DNA of 49,525 nt from Candidatus Megaera endosymbiont of Nemacystus decipiens (GTDB lineage: Bacteria > Pseudomonadota > Alphaproteobacteria > Rickettsiales > Rickettsiaceae), in the NCBI GenBank assembly GCA_030036605.1, contig DAOTRE010000001.1:126457-175981 (forward strand). Reading direction: 5' to 3'. Shown in pieces: positions 18,001 through 27,616 of the stretch. Made by a program: the position numbers and the translations under genes. The notes beneath the pieces were generated by a model. The model saw only the letters and a program-made list of their open reading frames with translations. It had not been told where the DNA came from and did not search any database. Within the stretch, counting starts at the first letter, position 1, and the number at the start of each line of letters is the position of its first letter.

Positions 18001-19909
18001 ATAAATCAAATGGGATATTTATTTCTCCCAGTGCAGACAATTTAAACTCATACAACCAACTATTATTAAATAATCTAGATTTTTTTATGAAAAAACTCTG
18101 TTCATCTACTGCCACAAAACCAAGATTCTCTATAGGAGGCAAAATTTCAGATAATATTAAATTTTTTTCTGAGCTGTATATTTTTAAGTAAAAGTTTCCA
18201 TCTGACTTATCAATAAAATTATAAACTAATTTTTTATTCATTGAGGCTTTTTGTAAATAACGTAAGTCCTCTACTACGTCAGTTGCAGTAAATCTATATC
18301 TATACTCATTAGAGAATGATTGCTCGATTGCTTTGTGCTTAACACCAGCTTCATACTCACCGAATACTTCACAAAATTTTTGCATTAAGCTATCTGACCA
18401 ATTATTGCTAATTTGTACTAAATCATGCTGTATTTCTTCTTGTGAAAAATCAAGCTTGGCTTGGCTTTTTACAGCCATAGTCGTAAATAAATGAGCAAAA
18501 TCCTGCGCTACAACTGTTATATTATCTGATATGACTTCTGAGGCAAATTTTTCTGAAAGGTAATGAATGATATTATGATGCACATCAGGCGACAACCTTT
18601 CTCTCGGCATAAAAATTATAAAATTAATAAAAGAATTGGACCAATCTTGCTGTATGAACAACTTTAACTTGTGGCTTAGCATGCTGGAGAGCATGTGAAC
18701 ACACATACAATAAAGATCTCTTTCATCTATTTGAATTAATATATCACGAGGTAAAGACTCTATAATATTCTTAATTTTCTTAGAATTATATCCATTAACA
18801 GGAAAATTAGAGGATTCGAGTACAAATTTCATCTTTTGTCTTAAGATAGGTATGCTTTCGATCGACTGGTAATAAATAGCAGTACCATATAGCCCTAAAA
18901 TCATTGTGGCTTTTATATATTTACCGTTCTTATCAAACTGCTTGATTAAGATATAATCTATCAGCACATTTCTATGTATTGGTGATATTTTATTGATTTT
19001 CCCAAGCATTACGTCATTCTCGCTATAATGATCGTTTTTTGAGAAATTTATAATATTTGTCAACTCAGTGACATTTTCTTTCCACAAATAACCTACACCA
19101 ACTTGCTGAGTAATCTTTAACGTCTTAGGGTTAAAGTCTATTACACCTAAAAAAGTGATGTTATTATTTTGTAACCAAGATATAAAATCTGCTGTTTCTT
19201 CCTGAGAGATAGAATCTTTTTCTTGTTTTTTACTGTTCCTGATATCATTATGCAATAATGTCACTTTATCTAACATCGATTGCCAAGAAACTAGTGTTTC
19301 TTTTACCAAACTCAGAGTATGAGATATTTCTTTCTTAATATTTTCAATAACATCATCGCTAAAACTTCCTAATGCTTTTATGTATATTAAGGACTCACTA
19401 TCACTACTACCATACTTATCCAAAACATCAAGCAACTCACCCTGCTCATTTCTTTTACTTGGTATAACTGGGTGAAAAATAAAGACAGTTTGTAGACCTA
19501 ACTTTGCTATCAAAATATTCAAAGAGTCAATAACAAAAGGTATATTTTTTTCGACAATTAGAATATTAATTGCATCCTGATTCTGAAATTCTGTTCTTTG
19601 AATATCAAGCTTCTTTTCTTCATTTGGAACTTTTTTAAAGAAATCATAAGCTTCTGAAGCAAAACTACTTAGTATCTTTGCTCTAGTATTGGATCGATAA
19701 TCAACTGGAATATAATTAAGAAATTTATGAATGAATTTTTTATATACTCCAGTGGAATCTTTTTTATCTGCATCAATTAGTTTTAAAATCTCTGAATCAA
19801 AATCATCTATCTTACAGCTTAGTCTACTCAATGCATTGTTATTAACATTTTTATCCCATGGAGTGCTGTTCATTTTTTTTACCGCTTTAGTTATTCTATT
19901 TGTATTCAA
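15062..19909 (-). CDS. gdhB: NAD-specific glutamate dehydrogenase, large (GDH-180) type
   Basis: 1615-aa ORF with [79 protein letters not shown]. Confidence 0.93.
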   Translation of the reverse strand: [1615 protein letters not shown]

Positions 19910-19956
19910 TATGAATCAGTAGTATATTATAAGAATTATAATTTTCTTTCAACTAT

Positions 19957-21309
19957 TTGACTTACATGGCCAACACTATTTTTGCACAATGTTCTGCTAA
20001 AGGTAAGGCTGGGGTATCAGTTTTCAGAATTTCTGGACCAAATGCTCTATCTGCTCTCAGCAAATTAATCACACATAACTACAATCAATTGAAACCTAGA
20101 ATGCTTCATTTGCGTAAAATTTATACTGTAAAAACAAAACAGCTAATTGATGAAGCTATGGTTGTCTATTTCAAAGGTAAGTCCAGCTTTACCGGAGAAG
20201 ATTCTGTAGAAATTTACACACACGGAAGTTTATCAGTAATAAAACTACTGAACCAAACCCTTGCGTCTATGGAAGACTTCAGATTAGCTCAACCAGGAGA
20301 GTTTGCAAAACGTTCTTTTTTAAATGGCAAAATGGATTTGACTTCAGCGGAAGGATTGGCTGACCTAATAGATGCAGAAACAGAAATGCAGCATAAACAA
20401 GCAGTAGCTCAGTTAGGAGGAGCGCTGGAAAAAGTTTATGAACATTGGAGACAACAAATTCTAAAAATTATTAGTCTTCTTGAAGCTTACATTGATTTTC
20501 CTGATGAAGATATTCCAGAGAGCACTATTTCAGAGGTAGAAAACAAAATAAAGTCACTAACAAAGTCAATAGGTATCCATTTAAATGATAATAATCGGGG
20601 AGAAAGGCTTAGAAACGGAATTAAACTAACAATAATTGGCAGGCCTAATGCTGGCAAATCTAGTTTAGTTAACCACATTATGAAGCGTGATTTGTCCATC
20701 GTCTCTGATATAGCTGGCACCACGCGAGACATAATAGAAGGATATATTGATATATCTGGTTATCCAATTATATTACAAGATACGGCCGGAATTAATATTA
20801 ATACAAATGATGAAATCGAGCAGAAGGGAATAAAAAAAGCCTTAAATGCAGCTGGCGATTCTGATATTAAAATTATTATATATGATGGTTTATCCAACGA
20901 TATAGACACTAATTTTATCAAAAAAATCTCAGACGAAAATACTATTATAGTAAGAAATAAAATTGATCTATTAAAAAACAATCATCCTGCTAAAATGTTG
21001 AATAATATGGAAATAATAGATATCTCTGCTAAAAAAGGCTCAGGTTTTGAGCAGCTGTATAAAAAAATAGTATCCATATGTGATCGAATTGCTTCTCCAT
21101 CAGATAGCCCACAAATTACTAGAGCAAGATACCGGGCACAATTGGAGCGCGCTACGGAGAATTTGAGTAGGTTTTCTATAGATAATGACTTGGTCTTAGC
21201 TACTGAAGATTTAAGAATGACAGCTCAATCAATCAGTAACATTACAGGAAAAATTACTGTAGACGAAATTTTAGGAGAAATTTTTAGCAATTTTTGTATA
21301 GGAAAATGA
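19957..21309 (+). CDS. mnmE: tRNA modification GTPase MnmE
   Basis: GRPNAGKSSLVNHI, IAGTTRDIIEGYIDI, C-terminal CIGK. The true start is probably the ATG at 19966. Confidence 0.96.
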   Translation: MTYMANTIFAQCSAKGKAGVSVFRISGPNALSALSKLITHNYNQLKPRMLHLRKIYTVKTKQLIDEAMVVYFKGKSSFTGEDSVEIYTHGSLSVIKLLNQTLASMEDFRLAQPGEFAKRSFLNGKMDLTSAEGLADLIDAETEMQHKQAVAQLGGALEKVYEHWRQQILKIISLLEAYIDFPDEDIPESTISEVENKIKSLTKSIGIHLNDNNRGERLRNGIKLTIIGRPNAGKSSLVNHIMKRDLSIVSDIAGTTRDIIEGYIDISGYPIILQDTAGININTNDEIEQKGIKKALNAAGDSDIKIIIYDGLSNDIDTNFIKKISDENTIIVRNKIDLLKNNHPAKMLNNMEIIDISAKKGSGFEQLYKKIVSICDRIASPSDSPQITRARYRAQLERATENLSRFSIDNDLVLATEDLRMTAQSISNITGKITVDEILGEIFSNFCIGK

Positions 21310-21312
21310 AAT

Positions 21313-22269
21313 ATGGACCAAATCCTCGATTATCATACCAAAGACAAATTAAAGGATTTTTTACATTACTTGTTAGAGCAAAAAAACTATAGCAAAAATA
21401 CTCTTGATGCTTACCAAAATGACCTAAATAATTTTTTTGAATTCACACGTAAATATTTGGAACAAACTATTACACAAGATGTAATTAAGCAAATAGACTT
21501 AAGACTAATTAGGGCTTGGTTATCGCAAAGATATAATGATAATTATACTCCATCTTCAAATGCACGCGCGCTGTCTTCTTTAAAAAGTTTTTACCGTTAT
21601 CTGGAAAAAAGGTATAAAATTAAGTGCCATGCAATATATGTTGTAAAAACTCCCAAAAAATCTCAGCCACTGCCCAAAGCTCTCTCTAAATCTGAAGCAT
21701 CAACAGCCCTTAATAATGTTGGAAAACTTGAAAATATAGAATGGCTTAATCTTCGCAACAAAGCTTTATTGACATTAATCTATGCAACTGGGCTTAGAAT
21801 ATCTGAGGCTTTATCTATTAGTAAAAAGGATTTGCACAACGAAGAATTCTTAACAATTTGCGGCAAAGGTAAGAAACAGCGCATTATTCCTTGGATTGCA
21901 CCGGTGCGTAAATTGCTACATCTATATATTAATGCTTTACCTTACCAAATTGAAGAAGACCAGCCAATATTTCGTGGAAAAAGAGGCGGAGTGCTGCAAA
22001 GAGCGGTTTTTAACAAGGAGTTAATTGGTTTAAGAAGGTCACTAGGTTTACCAGAATCTTTGAGCTCTCACGCATTTAGACACAGTTTTGCAACTCATTT
22101 ATTAGAAAACGGAGCTAATTTGAGGTCTATCCAAGATCTTCTTGGACACGCGAGTCTTTCAACTACTCAGTGCTACACAAAAATCAACCACGCGCACTTA
22201 AAAGATGTGTACAACAACGCCCACCCAGATCAAAATAACCTAAAATCAACTAAGAATAATAAAGGGTAG
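21313..22269 (+). CDS. xerC: tyrosine recombinase XerC/XerD
   Basis: SKNTLDAYQNDL, LIYATGLRISEAL, SSHAFRHSFATHLLENGANLRSIQDLLGHASLSTTQCYT. XerC versus XerD not resolved with certainty. Confidence 0.9.
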   Translation: MDQILDYHTKDKLKDFLHYLLEQKNYSKNTLDAYQNDLNNFFEFTRKYLEQTITQDVIKQIDLRLIRAWLSQRYNDNYTPSSNARALSSLKSFYRYLEKRYKIKCHAIYVVKTPKKSQPLPKALSKSEASTALNNVGKLENIEWLNLRNKALLTLIYATGLRISEALSISKKDLHNEEFLTICGKGKKQRIIPWIAPVRKLLHLYINALPYQIEEDQPIFRGKRGGVLQRAVFNKELIGLRRSLGLPESLSSHAFRHSFATHLLENGANLRSIQDLLGHASLSTTQCYTKINHAHLKDVYNNAHPDQNNLKSTKNNKG

Positions 22270-22273
22270 TATC

Positions 22274-22879
22274 TTAACTATGGGGTAGTTCGACAGAATG
22301 ACTTTCAACCCCAAGCAAGTCACTATAATCCAGTAACTCCCAAGCAAAGTTGATAGCACTATCAACAACTCCTCCAATTTCAGCAAATCCTTGATTTAGC
22401 CATTCAATAAAACAGAAAAAACTGTTATAAACGTTACTCTGCTCTTGATCACTAGAAAATCCGGTACTATCATAATTGGGTTGCCACACCTTCACATTAT
22501 CAGATGTATTGGAGGTTTGTGTAAGTCGTAGCTCTGAAACTACAGTATCATACTCTTGATCAAAAGGGGTCTTGATTTTATTCAAAGATCTCATCAAATT
22601 TTCTGTATCAGTATTACTGTTTAGAAGGCCCCGAAATTCATGGTTATTATGAGCTGCATATGCTATCCTTTCCGCTAAGATTTCATCAACCTTTTCTTCA
22701 GGAGAAACAACTACCAAGCTCAAAGGAGACACAGACAACTGAAAATCTTCTAGGTAATTAAGCACTCCAGGCATAAAAACAAGATCAGCAGCTTTCTCTC
22801 TATAGCATATGCCAAAGTCTCCTTTAGGCAAAAAACTCCCTTCTTGATTATTCAAGTATTCACCCATAAACAAAACCAC
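22274..22879 (-). CDS. hypothetical protein
   Basis: 201-aa ORF with no recognised family, convergent with xerC. MGEYLNNQEG may be the true start. Confidence 0.5.
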   Translation of the reverse strand: MVLFMGEYLNNQEGSFLPKGDFGICYREKAADLVFMPGVLNYLEDFQLSVSPLSLVVVSPEEKVDEILAERIAYAAHNNHEFRGLLNSNTDTENLMRSLNKIKTPFDQEYDTVVSELRLTQTSNTSDNVKVWQPNYDSTGFSSDQEQSNVYNSFFCFIEWLNQGFAEIGGVVDSAINFAWELLDYSDLLGVESHSVELPHS

Positions 22880-23088
22880 AAATTAATTTTTATTAAAAAA
22901 CATTAACAACCATACATAATATATTAATAAAACTCAAATTGCAAGCCTTGTTACTTGTCTCAAGCTAACCTAACAGCATATCTCATTTTTCTGAGATCTG
23001 TTATAAACAATTTTTATTTCATTAAATTGACAAAAAATATAACAATCTAATAGACAAATCATCATGCTGTTATATATAATAATCGCGT

Positions 23089-23934
23089 GTGCTATACAAA
23101 TTTGAGCGATATAAAATGACACAGAATAATAATCACAACACCCACCCATATCATCTTGTCGAGCCTAGCCCTTGGCCGATTGCAACTTCAACTGCACTTT
23201 TTATTCTTGCTATGGGAATAATAATGTACTTACACGAGTATAATTTTGCCTCCCTCGTGCTTTCGTCTGGCATATGTAGTTTATTGTTTTGTTTATATTC
23301 TTGGTGGAGAGATGTAATAAATGAAGGTAGAATTGGTAAATTCCACACTAGTGCAGTCAGGAAAGGGCTGCGCATAGGAATGCTCCTGTTCATATTATCT
23401 GAAGTTATGTTTTTCTTTGCTTTCTTTTTTGCATACTTTTTCAGCAGTATGTTCCCTGCTGGAATTTTAGATGGTATATGGGTGATTTCTGAAGGAAGCT
23501 GGCCACCATCTAACATTCAAACTTTTGATCCATGGGATATTCCTTTTATGAACACTCTGATATTGCTTCTCTCTGGCACCACGGTGACATGGGCTCATCA
23601 TGCGATTAAAAACCATAACCGTGATGAATCAGTCAGAGCTCTTGGAATCACTATCATGCTAGGGTTATTATTTAGTGCATTTCAAGCTTATGAATATCAT
23701 CATGCAGCTTTTGGGCTAACAGATGGCATATATGCTGCAAATTTTTACCTTGCTACAGGGTTCCACGGAGTGCATGTGTTAATTGGTACAATCTTTCTTA
23801 TAGTATGCTATTTTAGAGCTCGTAACAATCATTTTAATAAAACACATGGGCATTTAGGCTTTGAATTTGCAGCTTGGTATTGGCACTTTGTAGATGTAGT
23901 ATGGCTAGTTTTATTCGTTTGTATCTATCTATAA
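23089..23934 (+). CDS. ctaE: cytochrome c oxidase subunit III
   Basis: HPYHLVEPSPWPIATS, EVMFFFAFFFAYFFSS, GFHGVHVLIGTIFL, FEFAAWYWHFVDVVWLVLF. Likely start at the ATG at 23116. Confidence 0.95.
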   Translation: MLYKFERYKMTQNNNHNTHPYHLVEPSPWPIATSTALFILAMGIIMYLHEYNFASLVLSSGICSLLFCLYSWWRDVINEGRIGKFHTSAVRKGLRIGMLLFILSEVMFFFAFFFAYFFSSMFPAGILDGIWVISEGSWPPSNIQTFDPWDIPFMNTLILLLSGTTVTWAHHAIKNHNRDESVRALGITIMLGLLFSAFQAYEYHHAAFGLTDGIYAANFYLATGFHGVHVLIGTIFLIVCYFRARNNHFNKTHGHLGFEFAAWYWHFVDVVWLVLFVCIYL

Positions 23935-24367
23935 AACAAAATACCAGAAATTACAACAGAGCGATTAAATTGTGTGAAAGAAAAGGATAGTACAGCAGGA
24001 TTTTTGCTATTGACAGTATAATTTGTCGTGTTTATGATCGGCGTTAATTTTTCTTCAACTTTCCTTTATTTATTCAATGCCAAAATCTACTTTAAATATT
24101 CCTGATTCTTTAACTAATCTCACAAACATAGATTATCAGATACTAGATGCAATCGAGGCTAGTATATAGTAATTGCAAACAAAAAAAGATACGACTTAGA
24201 AGAATTAGCTCAGACCATAGAGGCTTTGTTGCATGGCGATTTAAGTTTACACTATCTCTTAGTATTAGTATTAACCTCAACTCGACGTAAGCATCGATCC
24301 TCTTTAGACCTGAATGTCAGCTAAGTCTGAACTGTCAGATCTGTCTTCATGATACATGCTATAATTA

Positions 24368-27300
24368 TTATTTTGCTAGAGGTGGTTTAGGTTTATTTTT
24401 TTCCTCTTCTACTTTTTTAGCAAAACTCTTTTTTTCTGGTTGTTTTGAATCACCACTAGCTAATTTGTTCTTTACGGTTTTGCCTATGGTGCTCACTGCA
24501 AAATGAACTGCACGATATGATACAATAACATCTACACATGATAACAGAGCTCTAACATAGTTTCCTTTGTGATAATGCTCTGATATACCTTGAAATCTTT
24601 TTTCATGTTTTGCAATTAGCTTTAATCCGGAGCTAATACTTATATTAGTTTCTTTTCCTGCCTCGCTATTCAAAAATGTCTTTGCTAAAAATTCTATATC
24701 TTTCTCGTTATTCTTTATAAGCTCTGGGAATTTAGTCTTCAGATTCTTTGAGAATTCTTGATTATCTGCTAAAAACTTTCCCAAAACATCTATCTTTCTA
24801 AACATTTCTGTTACACCTGAAGAACCAGACGGGGTTTCTAGACCATTCACTAACTCTACAACTGATTCCTGCTTTACGTCTTTTAATATATCCAGCACTG
24901 GACCGGTAGCATTATTTATCAATCTCAAGCCAGGTTCCGTCATCTCATCTATCATTTTTTCTGTGATATTTTCGTTTGCTAAGGCACTCTTCGCTAATGA
25001 TTTTATATTCTCAGAATTATCACTCAAACATTTTGTGAAGTCTTTTATTCCTTCTTTATTTAACTTAGATCCAAATTCAACAATGCCTCTTATAGCTTGG
25101 TTCCGTTTATCTTTCAGTTGGTTTTGTTTCTTTTGCGACACAATCAAATTATTGTCTTTATTCTCTAGAAAATTTGTTATGTTTTCGACTCCTTCTATAG
25201 TCATGCTCAGTTGATTTTTGAGCTGTTCTTTTTCTGACACACCCAAATTATTTTCTTTATTCTCCAAAAGCTTCTCTGTTTCTTTAATGAATTCCACGCC
25301 TTGTTTTTTTCTCTCTTTCAGCTCGTTGGTCAATTCCGTTAACTCTTTATTTGCTTCCTCAAATCTTAGGATATGACTCCCAGCTTTTGCTAAATTCGCA
25401 CTACTACCCACAATTTTTACTAAGCTCTGTCCTATCGTAACTAAAGACAAAGCTTCATTCTCACTTATATTTCTTCCACCAAGTTTTTGACCAGATAAAA
25501 TCTTTTGTGATATAGCCACTAACTCTCCCTGGCTTTCTTTCATCATACTGTCCAAACTTTGGGCCAGAGACGTACCGTCTATACTCTTGTCATCCATTAA
25601 ATTTACAATTACATCAATAACTTCTACTGATGGAGGCAATGGATATAATTTATCCTTAAGTTCTTTTATTTCGTTAAACTTTCCTTTGTTGTTAGCTAAT
25701 GTAAGAGCTGTTTTTCCTAAAATCGGAATAGAGTTCGCTGCAACTGTTAATGTATCTTTGTTTAAAAACTGATTTATAGAGTCTATAGAAGATTTTTCTA
25801 TATCAAAGGATGTAATATATTTTTTTAGTTCGTCAGTTGTAAGCAAATCTTTTTTGACAATTTCCCTTAAACCTTCTTGAATCTTTTTATTGTTTGCAGA
25901 TTTGGCAATTATATCCAAACATGATGCAGCACCATTAATAAGTTCTTTAGAATCCAATTCGTGCCATTTTCTTGACCCATTAAAAACGGGCTTCATTGAC
26001 TTTAGAGATTCTTTTATTTCTTCAGGCTTGTATTCTTCTAGCATCTCATTAAGCGCTGGAATTGCTATCGCAACAGCTTCAAGCCCTCCTTTTCTGAGCG
26101 CGCCTAGTAATTTTTTGTTCAAACCTACTTTTTCTGCCTTGCCTAAAAGAACCTCTTCAAGTGCATCTAAACCACTATCGCTATTTTTCTCTAGATATTT
26201 ACAAGCTTCCAATAATTCTGGGTCCTTAATTATTTTATATAAAATTTTAAAACTTTCTTCTAAAGCCTTTTCTTGGGCCTCACTATTATTAGCTATTACA
26301 TATTTTGCATCTTTATCTAGCTCCTCTACATTTGCTAACCCCTCTTTTATTTTACCTACCAGATTTAGTATTTTTCTTTCTCCTAATAAATCTTTCATTA
26401 ACTGGCTACGGAGTATTTGCTTTATTGCTTGAGTATTTTCTTTATCAATCTTTGTTTTTGGCTTATGCTCATTTTTGTCAAAATTATCATATTCAGTTTT
26501 CATTTCCGCAAAAAGTGTGGTAAGTTCCATGGCCGCTGGCAAAATACTTTGTGTATACTTGTTTGAGTAAGCCTTTGAAGCATAAGAATCATTTGCTCCA
26601 GAATTACTTCTCTCTACTAATTCTTTAAGAGAAGTTTTTGACTTTGTTTTTCTTCCAAACCAACCAGAAGAAGTCGTTGATAAAGAGGCGTCTTTGACAA
26701 GCAACATGTTTGCTTCCTTAAAATTAGTAGTTTTATTTACAGTGGTGCCATCTCCACCTAGTTCTGCTCTATAAAAATTTGCACGCCTGAAGTCTGTAGA
26801 AGACAAATCACATTTCTTAACCCTAGCGTTTGAGAAATTAGCATAGGAGAAATTTGCCGCATTATGCTTTCCTTGAAAAAAACTACAATCAGAAAAATTA
26901 CCTTTGTAAGCAGAGGCTTTTTCTAAATTCACTCTAATAAATGAATTAGGCTTATCCTCCCCTTCACGTGATGCATCAATGAATGATAGCTTACTGGCAG
27001 ACATATCCAGATTTTTAAATTCCGAGCTTTTTACACGAGCTTCTTCCATATTGACAAGCTTCATATCACATTCATCAAATTTGCACTTTTCTATCTTTGC
27101 TTTTGAAAGTCTTGTTCCTTCCAAATTACATTTATCAAATTCTGAACTCTTGATCTTAGCTTTTCTAAAATCAGCCTTATCCATCAAAACATCCTTAAAT
27201 GTTGTATTTTCAAGCTTACACTTTTTGAATTTTGCACCAGAGATATCAACATTTTCAAATGTTATGCCAGATAAATCCACTCCTGATAAATCAGCAACTA

Positions 27301-27469
27301 TTTTAGATCCAGGACTAACATTTTTTGCATTTTTATGACCTGAAGCAAAGTGATTTAAAGAACTTTTATTAATACCATCGTTTAAATTTTTAGCTACCGC
27401 TAAAAAACGCTCTAAATCTTCTCGCGTTAATTTTATATATTCTGTTTTTTGTGAATTGTTTTTAGACAT
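24368..27469 (-). CDS. large pentapeptide-repeat protein with alpha-helical C-terminal region
   Basis: 1033-aa ORF. Pentapeptide run at about aa 57-260 (ADLSGVDLSGITFENVDISGAKFKKC...), then a long predicted-helical region, a hydrophobic segment near the C-terminus and a Lys/Pro-rich tail. Confidence 0.8.
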   Translation of the reverse strand: MSKNNSQKTEYIKLTREDLERFLAVAKNLNDGINKSSLNHFASGHKNAKNVSPGSKIVADLSGVDLSGITFENVDISGAKFKKCKLENTTFKDVLMDKADFRKAKIKSSEFDKCNLEGTRLSKAKIEKCKFDECDMKLVNMEEARVKSSEFKNLDMSASKLSFIDASREGEDKPNSFIRVNLEKASAYKGNFSDCSFFQGKHNAANFSYANFSNARVKKCDLSSTDFRRANFYRAELGGDGTTVNKTTNFKEANMLLVKDASLSTTSSGWFGRKTKSKTSLKELVERSNSGANDSYASKAYSNKYTQSILPAAMELTTLFAEMKTEYDNFDKNEHKPKTKIDKENTQAIKQILRSQLMKDLLGERKILNLVGKIKEGLANVEELDKDAKYVIANNSEAQEKALEESFKILYKIIKDPELLEACKYLEKNSDSGLDALEEVLLGKAEKVGLNKKLLGALRKGGLEAVAIAIPALNEMLEEYKPEEIKESLKSMKPVFNGSRKWHELDSKELINGAASCLDIIAKSANNKKIQEGLREIVKKDLLTTDELKKYITSFDIEKSSIDSINQFLNKDTLTVAANSIPILGKTALTLANNKGKFNEIKELKDKLYPLPPSVEVIDVIVNLMDDKSIDGTSLAQSLDSMMKESQGELVAISQKILSGQKLGGRNISENEALSLVTIGQSLVKIVGSSANLAKAGSHILRFEEANKELTELTNELKERKKQGVEFIKETEKLLENKENNLGVSEKEQLKNQLSMTIEGVENITNFLENKDNNLIVSQKKQNQLKDKRNQAIRGIVEFGSKLNKEGIKDFTKCLSDNSENIKSLAKSALANENITEKMIDEMTEPGLRLINNATGPVLDILKDVKQESVVELVNGLETPSGSSGVTEMFRKIDVLGKFLADNQEFSKNLKTKFPELIKNNEKDIEFLAKTFLNSEAGKETNISISSGLKLIAKHEKRFQGISEHYHKGNYVRALLSCVDVIVSYRAVHFAVSTIGKTVKNKLASGDSKQPEKKSFAKKVEEEKNKPKPPLAK
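25100..25300 (-). repeat. 99-bp (33-aa) period tandem duplication inside the pentapeptide-repeat protein gene
   Basis: LENKENNLGVSEKEQLKNQ... followed 33 aa later by LENKDNNLIVSQKKQNQLK.... At DNA level, GACACACCCAAATTATTTTCTTTATTCTCC versus GACACAATCAAATTATTGTCTTTATTCTCT. Confidence 0.8.
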
Positions 27470-27616
27470 GTTTTATACATTATGATAAAATTGAATGTAT
27501 TTTAGAATAAGATATGATCAGCAGTTTTATCAATCACATCTAAAAAAATGCTAGTATATTTCTTGCAAAGAACACATTTTGTGTCCTAATAGCAATAAAA
27601 TAATCCTGTATTTCAG

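Noticed and set aside
22989-23040. Small palindrome ATCTCA-TTTTTC-TGAGAT and TTGACA box upstream of coxC
   Set aside because: 6-bp stem without a T run, and a 15-nt spacer to a weak -10. Too weak to call as a terminator or promoter in AT-rich DNA.
23151-23516. 121-aa minus-strand ORF
   Set aside because: Antisense to the clearly coding cytochrome c oxidase subunit III gene.
24190-24260. Possible tRNA (AGAATTAGCTCAG resembles a D-arm)
   Set aside because: No TpsiC-arm GGTTCGA-type sequence and no acceptor-stem pairing could be found nearby.
25890-26432. 180-aa plus-strand ORF
   Set aside because: Antisense to the 1033-aa pentapeptide-repeat gene; Ser/Leu/Phe-rich composition typical of the reverse strand of a Lys/Glu-rich coding sequence. 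The same applies to 24963-25214, 25587-25772, 26305-26523 and 26979-27338.
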